A stretch of DNA of 64,000 nt from Cellulophaga baltica (lineage in GTDB: Bacteria; Bacteroidota; Bacteroidia; Flavobacteriales; Flavobacteriaceae), in contig NZ_JAHKQN010000020.1 of assembly GCF_018861125.1 (NCBI RefSeq), positions 189,831 to 253,830 of the forward strand, given 5' to 3'. The notes under the pieces are model-generated. The model had not been told where the DNA came from, ran no database searches, and saw only the letters and a list, made by a program, of their open reading frames with translations. A program made the position numbers and the translations under genes. Below, in pieces: positions 27,707 through 36,606 of this stretch. Position 1 is the stretch's first letter; each line of letters begins with the position of its first letter.

Positions 27707-27714
27707 CAAATTTA
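27707..27714 (-). promoter_or_regulatory. Promoter -7 box 4 nt before the SulP start codon
   Basis: On the minus strand the sequence reads TAAATTTG, then CCCC, then ATG. A promoter centred here would start the transcript at the A of the ATG, implying a leaderless mRNA. Confidence 0.45.
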
Positions 27715-27773
27715 GGCCAATAGATTTTTAAAAAATGTAACTTTTGTTACCTACAACTTTATAAATAGAATAA

Positions 27774-28550
27774 TTAAACTACTGCTATAGTTAACGTAAA
27801 CTGCTCCTCTCTATCTTCTAAATACATAAAACCTTCAGCTAAATTTTCTTGCTTTACTTCGTATGGATAAAAAGTAATTGGTTCTATACAAATCATGTTT
27901 TCTACTTCTGTCCAAAGCATAAAACTACCAAACCCTTCTGACGTTATTTTTAGTTCTTTTTTATCTTTTAAAACAATTTCAGTACAATTTTTTACTTGAT
28001 AAGCACGATTACCAACAGCTAAAACCTCAGCTAATGTAATCTCTTTACCTTTAGCTTTAATTATAGGTGCTTTGGTTACTAAATTAAATGCCGGATGATA
28101 CCCTAGCATAAAAGGCATATTTTGTTCCCCTGAGATAGAAAAACTAATAACTAAGCCGTTTCCAGATAAATTAAAAGATTTCTTAAATGTGAAGTCATAC
28201 GGCCAAGCTAAAATTTCTTCTGTTGATTTTGCAGGGAATTTTGAATTATTAACCTGTGTACCCGCTATATATTTTTTTTCAAAAACTGCCTTAGTTTCAT
28301 CTGCACTTTCTAACTCATAATCCATTTCACGTAACAAACCATGTTGATCTTGAACGGCTTCACCTTTAGCTGTTTTTACTCTAAAATTGGCATCAGCAGT
28401 CGGGCCAATAATCGGAAACATTTCAGTATCTGCACTTCGCCAACCAGGACTCCCCTTTTGATGAATATACTCATGACCTTCAACAAGATAACTTATCAAT
28501 TCTCCTTGGTCAATTTTTACAGTTTTATTTTTGTAAGATAGTGTTGTCAT
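27774..28550 (-). CDS. Aldose 1-epimerase-like (galactose mutarotase fold) protein
   Basis: The 258-residue protein has the beta-sandwich pattern of the family: GELISYLVEGHEYIHQ, GSPGWRSADTEMFPIIGP, DQHGLLREMDY with the substrate-facing His, MLGYHPAFNL, ICIEPITFYPYE, and a final strand. His at HGLLR and at GYHPAF and Glu at CIEPI are the expected catalytic positions. It belongs to the YeaD/YihR-like non-canonical group, so the sugar is unclear. It follows the M20 peptidase with a 4-bp gap and is co-transcribed. Confidence 0.85.
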   Translation of the reverse strand: MTTLSYKNKTVKIDQGELISYLVEGHEYIHQKGSPGWRSADTEMFPIIGPTADANFRVKTAKGEAVQDQHGLLREMDYELESADETKAVFEKKYIAGTQVNNSKFPAKSTEEILAWPYDFTFKKSFNLSGNGLVISFSISGEQNMPFMLGYHPAFNLVTKAPIIKAKGKEITLAEVLAVGNRAYQVKNCTEIVLKDKKELKITSEGFGSFMLWTEVENMICIEPITFYPYEVKQENLAEGFMYLEDREEQFTLTIAVV

Positions 28551-28554
28551 TATA

Positions 28555-29847
28555 TTATTGATTTATTAATCTGTAAATTAAAATTGCTGTTCTTTTAGTC
28601 AAAGCTTCTATAGTATTTAAGTTTACTGTTTCTTCTGGTGTATGTGCTCCTGTTCCCATAGTTCCTAAACCATCTAAAGCATCAACATATTCGGCAACAA
28701 ATGAAGTGTCTGCTGCACCTCTTTTTCCTGGGTCATAAGCTAAAACTTCACCTTGACCTAAATCTAAACTTACTTGGTTTAATTCTTTCAATAAAGTTTT
28801 ATTCCCTTCTGTAGGTCTCATAGCTGGGTAACTATCTTGAAAAGTAATAGTTGTACTTGTATGAGGTAAATTATTTTTAACTATCTCACGCATCTTTGCT
28901 CTAGCAGTTTCCTTTTGTTCTTCAGACATGAATCGTAAACCACCTTTTACTATAGCTGTTTGCGCTACAACATTTGTTTTGCCAAAAGCATCTCCTTTAC
29001 CCGTTTTTGCATCAAAATCAACAAAAGTTCCACCTAATAAAACTCCAGGATTAAAAGTTAGATACTCTTCACCTCTAACTTCTTCATAAAAATCATTTAA
29101 TATTCTTGACATTTCAAAGACAGCTCCAGCCCCAACTTCATCATTAAATATCCCTGAAGAATGTGCTCTTTTACCTGTAACTTCTACCTCCCAATTTGAA
29201 GACCCTCTACGGGCAACGGTTGCATAATTAAAACCTGTAGACGTTTCATAACCCAACGCAATATCACTTCGTTTAGCAGCATCGACTAAATCTTTTCTAC
29301 TAATAGTTAAAGGTTTACCAGTACTTTCTTCGTCACCCGTAAAAGCAACTATAATTTGTGCATTTTTTAATAGTCCATTTTCCTGTAAGGCTTTTAATGC
29401 ATACAGAATAATCACGTTGCCACCTTTCATGTCATTACCACCAGGAGCATGAGCAATACTATCGTTAATCATTTCAAATTTTTGAAAAGGACTATCTTCC
29501 TCAAAAACAGTATCTAAATGACCAATTAATAATAGCTTTTTGCCTTTAGTACCATTAGTCTCAGCAAATAAGTGCCCTGCCCTATTTAATTCAGCTGGCA
29601 TTTCTATCCACTGTGTATTAAAATTTATAGCATCAAAAGCATCTTTAAAAACAAAACCAACTTTTTTTACTCCCTCTAAATTTAGAGTACCGCTATTAAT
29701 GTTCACAACATCTTCAAGAAACTGAATAGCTTCTTTATTATTTTTCGTTACACTAGAAAGAATCTTTTTTTCGGTTTTAGAAACCTTTTGAGAGAAGATG
29801 TTTAGGCTTATAAATAGTAGCGCAATTAATGAGTATTTTGTTTTCAT
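28555..29847 (-). CDS. M20-family metallopeptidase (glutamate-carboxypeptidase-like), secreted
   Basis: The 430-residue protein has a signal peptide (LIALLFISLNIFSQ). The di-zinc signature is complete: GHLDTVFEEDSPF, PGGNDMKGGNVI (Asp bridging ligand), AFTGDEESTGKP (general base Glu pair), GYETSTGF and the C-terminal GTGAHTPEE. A dimerisation/lid domain (residues about 200-320) includes GKRAHSSGIF. Probable substrates are peptides or N-acyl amino acids with a free C-terminus. It heads a minus-strand run with the aldose-epimerase-like gene 4 bp downstream. Confidence 0.9.
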   Translation of the reverse strand: MKTKYSLIALLFISLNIFSQKVSKTEKKILSSVTKNNKEAIQFLEDVVNINSGTLNLEGVKKVGFVFKDAFDAINFNTQWIEMPAELNRAGHLFAETNGTKGKKLLLIGHLDTVFEEDSPFQKFEMINDSIAHAPGGNDMKGGNVIILYALKALQENGLLKNAQIIVAFTGDEESTGKPLTISRKDLVDAAKRSDIALGYETSTGFNYATVARRGSSNWEVEVTGKRAHSSGIFNDEVGAGAVFEMSRILNDFYEEVRGEEYLTFNPGVLLGGTFVDFDAKTGKGDAFGKTNVVAQTAIVKGGLRFMSEEQKETARAKMREIVKNNLPHTSTTITFQDSYPAMRPTEGNKTLLKELNQVSLDLGQGEVLAYDPGKRGAADTSFVAEYVDALDGLGTMGTGAHTPEETVNLNTIEALTKRTAILIYRLINQ

Positions 29848-29876
29848 AAGTATTCATTGATAATTAGCACTTAAAT

Positions 29877-31118
29877 TTAATCAAACTTAATGGCTTTTAC
29901 AGGTGTAATTCTAGTAATTATATAAGAAGGAACTATAAGCATTAGCAAACATAAAATCATAACTCCTATATTTAAGAATACCACAGAAGTAATATCTATA
30001 TGCACCGGAATATATTCCATATAATACTCTTTAGGATTGGGGAATTTGAATAATCGAAATTTATCTTGAGCCCATACAAAACCTAAACCTATAGTGTTAC
30101 CCAACACCAAACCTATACTAATTAGATAAGCTGCATTGTATAAAAATATTTTACGCACATCCCAATTTGATGACCCCAATGCTTTTAGAACTCCAATCAT
30201 TGGTGTACGTTCTAATATCAAAACCAATAAAGCCGTGATCATGTTTATACCTCCAACAATAATCATAATACCAATAATTAAAGCGATATTAAAGTCAAAA
30301 AGATCTATCCATTGAAAAATGTTCATGTATTTATCTTTTATCGACTTTGTGTTTAATGTTGATAGTGTTTGCCCGTAAATCTCATTATTTTTTTCATCAA
30401 TGGAATCAAAATCATCTAAAAAAACTTCAAAATTTCCTATTTGATCTGTATCCCATTTATTCATCCGCTGAATGTGGCGAATATCCATAAAAACATAAGT
30501 TGCGTCAAACTCCTCAAAGCCACTATCATAGATACCTACAATTTTTGATTTTTGTTGATTTGGTATTTTTGATGCATCATTATCTCGAAGAAAAACAGAC
30601 ATAAATGTATCTCCTAACTTTAATTTTAATCGGCTTGCTAACAATCTTGAGATTAATACATCATCCGTACGTTCTCCACTATAATCTGGTACATGACCTT
30701 CTACGACGTATTCTTTAAAAACATCCCAATTATAATCTTTACCAACACCTTTTGCCAAAATACCTTCGACAGTATCATCTGTACGAACAATACCACCTTT
30801 ACTAGCAACAGCTTGCACATGTTGTATACCTGAAATATTTTTAAATTCTGGATAAAATTCTTGATCTATAGAAACAGGAACGAGAGAAACTTCTGAGTAA
30901 TTATTATCGTAGTTACTTATTTGAATATGACCGTTAAAAGCGGCTACTTTTTCTCTAATTTTCTTCTTTAAACCAACACCTGTACTAATCGCAATTAGCA
31001 TCATTACAATACTTATAGCAATTGCAGCAATTGCTATTTTTATTATTGGTGCCGATACACTATTTTTATGCGCTTTACCTACCGAAAGTCGTTTAGCAAT
31101 AAAATATTCTAAATTCAA
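29877..31118 (-). CDS. LolC/LolE-type ABC transporter permease (FtsX-like)
   Basis: The 413-residue protein begins NLEYFIAKRLSVGKAHKN, the usual flavobacterial opening, with a TTG start at 31118; no ATG is available in frame upstream. It has one N-terminal helix (IIKIAIAAIAISIVMMLIAIS), a large periplasmic MacB-like domain (residues about 50-270), and three C-terminal helices (FNIALIIGIMIIVGGINMIT and others) with the FtsX motif RTPMIGVLKALGSSNWDVRKIF. It probably extracts lipoproteins from the inner membrane for outer-membrane sorting, with an ATPase elsewhere. Its start codon is 3 bp from that of the divergent NamZ-like gene. Confidence 0.9.
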   Translation of the reverse strand: MNLEYFIAKRLSVGKAHKNSVSAPIIKIAIAAIAISIVMMLIAISTGVGLKKKIREKVAAFNGHIQISNYDNNYSEVSLVPVSIDQEFYPEFKNISGIQHVQAVASKGGIVRTDDTVEGILAKGVGKDYNWDVFKEYVVEGHVPDYSGERTDDVLISRLLASRLKLKLGDTFMSVFLRDNDASKIPNQQKSKIVGIYDSGFEEFDATYVFMDIRHIQRMNKWDTDQIGNFEVFLDDFDSIDEKNNEIYGQTLSTLNTKSIKDKYMNIFQWIDLFDFNIALIIGIMIIVGGINMITALLVLILERTPMIGVLKALGSSNWDVRKIFLYNAAYLISIGLVLGNTIGLGFVWAQDKFRLFKFPNPKEYYMEYIPVHIDITSVVFLNIGVMILCLLMLIVPSYIITRITPVKAIKFD

Positions 31119-31121
31119 TTT

Positions 31122-32366
31122 ATGATGATTTTATCTTGTCTCAAAAATACATTTTTATTATTGGTTTTGATACTTTCTTCATGCGGAAAGACAAAGAAAA
31201 CCATTAGTAACTTAAAAGATATTGTTCAAATAAATACCGAAGAAATTGAAAAACCACCATTGGTTATTGCTTCTAGTAAAACCGAAGCTTACTTTCCGCT
31301 ATTAAAAAACAAGAATATTGCTGTTGTTGCCAACCAGACTAGTGTTATTTTTCATGAAGAAGGAAATACACATTTGATAGATTCACTTCTAAGCTCCCAA
31401 ATAAAAATTAGTAAAGTATTTGCTCCTGAACATGGTTTTAGAGGTAAGGTTGATGCTGGTGAACATTTTAAAGATGGTGTTGATACAAAAACTGGACTTC
31501 CATTAGTTTCCCTTTATGGTAAAAATAGAAAACCATCAAAAGAACAACTTAAAGATATTGATCTAGTACTTTTTGACATACAAGATGTTGGAGTTCGTTT
31601 TTACACATACATCGCTACTTTACAATTGGTAATGGAAGCTTGTGCAGAAAATAATATTCCTATTGTAGTTTTAGATAGGCCAAACCCAAATGCACATTAT
31701 GTTGACGGACCAACAATGGAAACTGAACACACTAGCTTTTTAGGAATGGCCGAAATCCCATTAGTATATGGGATGACAATTGGAGAGTATGCTACTATGA
31801 TTAATAGAGAAGCTTGGCTTGAAAATGGGAAGAAAGCCTCACTTACAGTGATTCCTTTAGATAATTACACTCATGAAACTTTCTATAGTTTACCAATACG
31901 CCCTTCACCAAATTTACCGAATGATTTATCAATTAAACTATACCCAAGCCTAGGGCTTTTTGAAGGTACAAACATTAATGCTGGCCGTGGAACCGAGTTT
32001 CAATTTCAACGCTATGGTGCTTCATTCTTAGATACAACAAAATACGATTTTACTTATATTCCTGAATCTAATTTTGGATCTAAATACCCAAAAGAGAAAG
32101 GTAAAACTTGCTACGGAGTAGATTTAACTAAAGTAGACACCAAAAACCTCAGCACCGTTGATTTACAATGGATTGTTGATGCATATACAAATACATCTGA
32201 TAAGAGTAAATTCTTTTTAACTAGCGGATTTACTAAACATGCCGGAACCACAAAACTTCAAAAACAAATTGAAGCTGGTATGACCGCCACTGCAATAAGA
32301 GCCACTTGGCAACCTGATGTAGAAAAATTTAAAAAAATTAGAAGTAAGTATTTAATGTACAATTAA
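31122..32366 (+). CDS. DUF1343/NamZ-type exo-beta-N-acetylmuramidase lipoprotein
   Basis: The 414-residue protein has a lipoprotein signal peptide with lipobox LSSC (about residue 21). The body matches DUF1343: IAVVANQTSVI, KVFAPEHGFRGKVDAGEH, PLVSLYGKNRKPS, VLFDIQDVGVRFYTY, VVLDRPNPN, PLVYGMTIGEYA, RPSPNLPN, GLFEGTNINAGRGTEFQFQRYG. Members were shown to be exo-lytic N-acetylmuramidases (NamZ) in peptidoglycan recycling. Assignment of this gene is by family. It lies just after a start codon facing the other way and overlaps the next gene's stop codon by 4 bp (TTAA). Confidence 0.9.
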   Translation: MMILSCLKNTFLLLVLILSSCGKTKKTISNLKDIVQINTEEIEKPPLVIASSKTEAYFPLLKNKNIAVVANQTSVIFHEEGNTHLIDSLLSSQIKISKVFAPEHGFRGKVDAGEHFKDGVDTKTGLPLVSLYGKNRKPSKEQLKDIDLVLFDIQDVGVRFYTYIATLQLVMEACAENNIPIVVLDRPNPNAHYVDGPTMETEHTSFLGMAEIPLVYGMTIGEYATMINREAWLENGKKASLTVIPLDNYTHETFYSLPIRPSPNLPNDLSIKLYPSLGLFEGTNINAGRGTEFQFQRYGASFLDTTKYDFTYIPESNFGSKYPKEKGKTCYGVDLTKVDTKNLSTVDLQWIVDAYTNTSDKSKFFLTSGFTKHAGTTKLQKQIEAGMTATAIRATWQPDVEKFKKIRSKYLMYN

Positions 32367-33196
32367 TCTTCAACTAGCGTTGTTGGGTTTCTGTAGGTAT
32401 GAAAAGGTTGTTTCAATAAAGATTTTAAATTTCCATTTTCAAGTTCGTCCGGAAAAGTATCAACCCCATAAACTATAGCATCTCTATCTAATTTCATAAA
32501 AGTTCCGAACATTCTATCCCAAATAGAAAATATATTTCCGTAGTTAGAATCTGTATACGGTAATACATAATGATGATGCACTTTATGCATATCAGGTGAT
32601 ACAATCACCCAACTTAGCAAATCATCTAACTTTCTTGGTAATTTAATATTTGCATGGTTAAACTGTGTTGATATTAAAGATAAAGACTGGTATAACATTA
32701 CAATACCAATTGGGGCTCCAACTACAAGCACTCCAAATAAAGTAAATCCAAAACGCACCAAACTTTCTAATGGGTGATGCCTATTTGCTGTAGTTGTATC
32801 TACATTATGATCTGTGTGATGCACCAAATGCACCATCCAAAGGGGTTTTACTTTATGCTCAGTATAATGCGCTAGATAAGCACCAAAAAAGTCCAACAGC
32901 ATAACTCCTAAAAGTATGTATGCCCATAATGGTAAAGCAATCCAATTAATTACACCGAATTGATTAGCACTAACCCAATCGCTAGTCTTTAAAAGTAAAA
33001 AAGCCAATGCAAAATTTATAATTACAGTCGTAAACGTGAAAAACAAATTTGGTAACGCGTGCTTCCATTTTCCGTAATTAAAACGCACCAAAGGAATAGC
33101 TCCTTCTAAAACCCAAAAAAAACTAATTCCACCTATTAATATTAACGAACGATGTAATGAAGGGATGTTTTCAAAATAGTTAATTAAACTTTCCAT
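32363..33196 (-). CDS. Sterol desaturase / fatty acid hydroxylase family membrane enzyme
   Basis: The 277-residue protein has four or five membrane helices and the eight-histidine cluster of the family: HYTEH, then HLVHHTDH, then NRHHPLE, then HKVHHH. The histidines bind a di-iron centre that hydroxylates or desaturates a lipid chain; the actual lipid substrate is unknown. In Bacteroidota such genes occur near carotenoid or lipid-modification genes, which is not the case here. It ends over the NamZ stop codon, sharing TTAA. Confidence 0.9.
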   Translation of the reverse strand: MESLINYFENIPSLHRSLILIGGISFFWVLEGAIPLVRFNYGKWKHALPNLFFTFTTVIINFALAFLLLKTSDWVSANQFGVINWIALPLWAYILLGVMLLDFFGAYLAHYTEHKVKPLWMVHLVHHTDHNVDTTTANRHHPLESLVRFGFTLFGVLVVGAPIGIVMLYQSLSLISTQFNHANIKLPRKLDDLLSWVIVSPDMHKVHHHYVLPYTDSNYGNIFSIWDRMFGTFMKLDRDAIVYGVDTFPDELENGNLKSLLKQPFHTYRNPTTLVED

Positions 33197-33281
33197 AGGT
33201 ATAAATATAATAAATATCTATGATGATCTTTATTAAGATCGTATTTTACAGACAATAATTTACAAATAACTTAATTCAAGT

Positions 33282-33776
33282 TTACTTATTCAACTTACTT
33301 TTCATGGCTTCAACAATATTATATGCAGCTGGGCAAATAGCAACATTTTTTATTGTTAAGTTACTAATCTGTTGAAACTTTTTACGATCGGTGTGTGGAA
33401 ATTCTCTACATGCTTTTGGTCGCACATCATAAATAGAACAATAATTATCAGTACCTAAAAAAGTACAAGGTACTTGCTGTAATACATAATCATTCTCTTC
33501 ATCTACGCGTAAATATTGCGTTATAAATTGCTGTGGTTTTAATCTAAAATACTTGGCTATGCGTTCAACATCTGCATTGGTAAAAAGTGGACCTGTAGTT
33601 TTACAGCAATTAGCACATTCTAAACAATCTGTTCTTTCAAATTCTTCAGCATGCAAATCTTGCATAAGATAATCTAAATTTTTCGGCGGTTTCTTTTTTA
33701 GCTTCGCGAAAAATTTTTTATTCTCATTTTGTTTGTCTTTTGCTAGTTTCGGTAAGCCTGCAATAATATCTTCCAT
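33282..33776 (-). CDS. YkgJ-family cysteine-cluster protein
   Basis: The 164-residue protein has CLECANCCKTTGPLFTNADV and CTFLGTDNYCSIYDVRPKACREFPH, the Cys8 zinc- or iron-chelating pattern of the YkgJ (UPF0153) family. The first 45 residues are highly basic. The role is unknown. Its ATG overlaps the stop of the DUF2059 gene by 1 nt (TAATG), so the two are translationally coupled. Confidence 0.9.
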   Translation of the reverse strand: MEDIIAGLPKLAKDKQNENKKFFAKLKKKPPKNLDYLMQDLHAEEFERTDCLECANCCKTTGPLFTNADVERIAKYFRLKPQQFITQYLRVDEENDYVLQQVPCTFLGTDNYCSIYDVRPKACREFPHTDRKKFQQISNLTIKNVAICPAAYNIVEAMKSKLNK

Positions 33777-34291
33777 TATTTTAATAAACTTACTGCTGTT
33801 TCATATAAATTACGACTCCAACCCTCTGAGGCTTTAGATACTTCTTTAGCCAATAAAGGTTGTTTTTCTAATATTAATTTTCCTTCATCAGAAGCGTAAA
33901 ATTTATTTAATGCAGTCTTTTGCTCTATTGTCATTTTAGTAGGGTCACTAGTTAGTTGTTTACCAGCATCACTCTCATAAAAAGCAGTCATTTTTTTTAT
34001 TGTGTCTTGGTCAAAATTCTTTTGATAAATCGGAATCAAAAGTTCAGTCATTTCACCCACATATTTTTCTTTATTCGCCATTAAATACGTCCACCCTTCA
34101 GAATTTGAATCTGATTTAGGGTATTGTTTTTCAAGCATTTTTAATAACTCAGCATAAGCAAAGTCATATTGTTTTGCTGAACCGTTTACTTTTAAATAAG
34201 CTATTACATCTTCTGAAAAGGTTGTTTCTTGAGCGCAACTTGTAACTCCAATTGCTAGAAATAAAATGAATATCTTATTTATTAATTTCAT
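33776..34291 (-). CDS. DUF2059-domain lipoprotein
   Basis: The 171-residue protein has a lipoprotein signal peptide (FLAIGVTSC, lipobox VTSC). The mature part is helical, with the family's repeats YAELLKMLEKQYP, MTAFYESDAGKQLTSDPTKM and LNKFYASDEGKLIL. Function is unknown. It is translationally coupled to the YkgJ gene. Confidence 0.85.
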   Translation of the reverse strand: MKLINKIFILFLAIGVTSCAQETTFSEDVIAYLKVNGSAKQYDFAYAELLKMLEKQYPKSDSNSEGWTYLMANKEKYVGEMTELLIPIYQKNFDQDTIKKMTAFYESDAGKQLTSDPTKMTIEQKTALNKFYASDEGKLILEKQPLLAKEVSKASEGWSRNLYETAVSLLK

Positions 34292-34358
34292 ATCGATTCG
34301 TTTTTTTTATTTTATAAGTTGATTAAATACCTGATTTTTGTCGCAAATTACAAATTAA

Positions 34359-35069
34359 ATGCCAACTGATATTTTAGGAAATGCCGTTTTAGACTTTCAA
34401 AACAAAAAACATACTGCTGATATTATAACTTACTCTTCACTTGATGAGGAAGATACAATACCCGTGCCATATTTGTTTCGTGATTATAAAAATATGCCTA
34501 AATTAGAACAAAATGCACTAGCATTATGTAAAGGTGATGTTTTAGATATTGGTTGTGGTGCCGGGAGCCACAGCTTGTATTTACAAGAAAAAGGACACAA
34601 TGTTATTGCATTAGATTATTCTGCTGGCGCAATTGAAGTTTGTAAAAAAAGAGGTGTAAAGAATGTTGTTTGCAGTAATATATATGATTATTCTGGTAGA
34701 CAATATGATACACTTTTACTTTTAATGAACGGTATTGGTTTGGCTGGAAAACTAAATCAATTAAATAAGTTTTTCAATCACTTGAAATCACTTTTAAAAC
34801 CTAACGGTCAAATTATACTCGATTCAAGTGATATTATCTACATGTTTCAAGAAGATGAGGACGGTGGATATTGGATTCCGGATAATGATTATTATGGTGA
34901 AGTCACTTTTAATATGGAATATAAAAACCAAAAAAGTGAAGCTTTTGATTGGTTGTATATTGACTACAATACGCTTCAACGTGCTGCTATAGCTAATAAT
35001 TTTAACTGCAAATTAGTATTTGAAGGTGAACATTATGATTATCTTGCCACACTAAGCTTAATTGTATAA
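34359..35069 (+). CDS. Class I SAM-dependent methyltransferase
   Basis: The 236-residue protein has motif I VLDIGCGAGSHSLYLQEKGH (residues about 61-80), the acidic motif II VIALDYSAGAIEV, and motif IV-like LLLLMNGIGLAG. The N-terminal helix and the central PVPYLFRDYKNMPKLEQNAL are specific to a group of bacterial methyltransferases. Substrate unknown. It is 54 bp before the metzincin-like gene and may be co-transcribed. Confidence 0.85.
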   Translation: MPTDILGNAVLDFQNKKHTADIITYSSLDEEDTIPVPYLFRDYKNMPKLEQNALALCKGDVLDIGCGAGSHSLYLQEKGHNVIALDYSAGAIEVCKKRGVKNVVCSNIYDYSGRQYDTLLLLMNGIGLAGKLNQLNKFFNHLKSLLKPNGQIILDSSDIIYMFQEDEDGGYWIPDNDYYGEVTFNMEYKNQKSEAFDWLYIDYNTLQRAAIANNFNCKLVFEGEHYDYLATLSLIV

Positions 35070-35122
35070 TAGAATCAAGATCTAAACGTTATACTAAGTA
35101 CCTATGTTTTTTAACTTCAATT

Positions 35123-35953
35123 ATGAAAAATAAATCATTTTTAATCTTAGGGCTTTCTGCCTTTTTAATTTGGAATTGCTCAAAGAGTGAATCATCTTCA
35201 AGTTCAGAAGAGGAGAATGAAGAAGTTACTACTGTTGTAGACAAAACTCTTAATCAACAAGAAACTGGAGCATCAGCAAATGATTTTTTATCAAATGATA
35301 ATTATGATAAGTTAATTATTGAAGTAGCTTACGTAACAGGTTACCAACCTGAGGAAGCCGCTATTTTAGATAATTTAGAATTTATAGAAGAAATAACTTT
35401 TAAAGAAGATATTGAAGTACAATATTTAGAATTAGACTCACCAAATGAGGCTACTTTATCCACGCAAGAAGTTTATGATTTAGAACAAGAAAATCGTACA
35501 GTTTATACTGATGGTACTACATTAGGTATGTACATTTACTTTTCAGACACAACTTTTGAAGATGATGACCCAGATTCTGGCTTATATACTTTAGGTGCTG
35601 TGTATTTAAACACTTCTATGGTTATCTACCAAGAATCGGTTAGAGAAATAGCAAAGGCATCTACATTAATTTCGAATGCTACTGTAGAAACTGCTACGCT
35701 TAATCATGAATTTGGTCACCTATTTGGATTAGTAAATATTGGTTCTGACATGGTACATGATCATGAGGATGAAACTACAAATGATGATGGAGAAATTATC
35801 GGCAATCAACATTGTGACCAAGAAGGTTGTTTAATGCGTGCCGAATTACAATTCAGTAGTGGTATGAGCAAAATGCTTACCGCTAAAAATGGTCAGGTTC
35901 CTGATTTAGATGCTGAATGTTTATTAGATGTCGCAGCTAACGGAGGTCGTTAG
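35123..35953 (+). CDS. Metzincin-like zinc metalloprotease lipoprotein
   Basis: The 276-residue protein has a type II signal peptide (lipobox IWNC, about residue 19) followed by a Ser/Glu-rich linker. The HExxHxxG motif is HEFGHLFG (His195, Glu196, His199, Gly202). About 27 residues later comes HCDQEGCLM (His230, Met238), which in archaemetzincin-like enzymes gives the third zinc ligand and Met-turn. The spacing is much longer than usual and contains an acidic HDHEDETTNDD loop with two more His. Residues 60-185 form a mostly beta/alpha pre-domain. I infer a peptidase; substrate unknown. Confidence 0.75.
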   Translation: MKNKSFLILGLSAFLIWNCSKSESSSSSEEENEEVTTVVDKTLNQQETGASANDFLSNDNYDKLIIEVAYVTGYQPEEAAILDNLEFIEEITFKEDIEVQYLELDSPNEATLSTQEVYDLEQENRTVYTDGTTLGMYIYFSDTTFEDDDPDSGLYTLGAVYLNTSMVIYQESVREIAKASTLISNATVETATLNHEFGHLFGLVNIGSDMVHDHEDETTNDDGEIIGNQHCDQEGCLMRAELQFSSGMSKMLTAKNGQVPDLDAECLLDVAANGGR

Positions 35954-35969
35954 AATCACACTACTCTTT

Positions 35970-36602
35970 TTAAGGTATATTTAAATACTTGTGGGTTTGT
36001 AATGATACTTTCCATTTTGGGTTTTTCATCACATAATCAACAATAAGTGGCACCATTTTCTCTCGAACACTCCACTCTGGTTGTAAGTATAAAATACAGT
36101 CTTTATTAGTTTTTGCAGCTTGCTCTTCAGCAAAAATAAAATCATGCTTGTTAAAAATTATCATTTTTAACTCATGGGCTTCATCGTAAATTCTACCTTC
36201 TGGTAATTTGTTTTTCTTTGGAGATAAGCAAATCCAATCCCAAACACCAGATAACGGGTAAGCACCAGATGTTTCAATATGCGTTTGTACATTTTTAGCT
36301 TTCAAACCTTTGGTTAAAGGTCCCATATCCCACGTAAGTGGTTCTCCACCAGTAATCACAATAGTATCAGAATATGAGGTCGCATTGGTAATAATTTTAT
36401 CAATCGCAGTTGGAGGATGTGTTTCAGCATTCCAGCTTTCTTTCACATCACACCAATGACATCCAACATCACAACCACCAACTCTAATAAAATAAGCGGC
36501 AGTCCCTTTATGAAAACCTTCTCCTTGAATTGTATAAAACTCTTCCATCAGAGGTAACATTTCCCCTTTATTGACCAATGTCAAAACTTCATTCTCTAAC
36601 AT
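35970..36602 (-). CDS. queE: 7-carboxy-7-deazaguanine synthase (radical SAM)
   Basis: The 210-residue product starts at the ATG at 36602 (MLENEVLTLV), the usual start for flavobacterial homologues; earlier starts at 36617 and 36641 are also open. The radical-SAM cluster motif CxxxCxxC is CDVGCHWC (Cys44, 48, 51), preceded by EEFYTIQGEGFHKGTAAYF. Glycine-rich VITGGEPLTW, HIETSG and a C-terminal ILYLQPEW and VSLQTHKYLNIP follow. It converts 6-carboxytetrahydropterin to CDG, a precursor of queuosine. It converges with the metzincin-like gene and has its own start site next to a TAnnTTTG box. Confidence 0.93.
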   Translation of the reverse strand: MLENEVLTLVNKGEMLPLMEEFYTIQGEGFHKGTAAYFIRVGGCDVGCHWCDVKESWNAETHPPTAIDKIITNATSYSDTIVITGGEPLTWDMGPLTKGLKAKNVQTHIETSGAYPLSGVWDWICLSPKKNKLPEGRIYDEAHELKMIIFNKHDFIFAEEQAAKTNKDCILYLQPEWSVREKMVPLIVDYVMKNPKWKVSLQTHKYLNIP

Positions 36603-36606
36603 GCTG

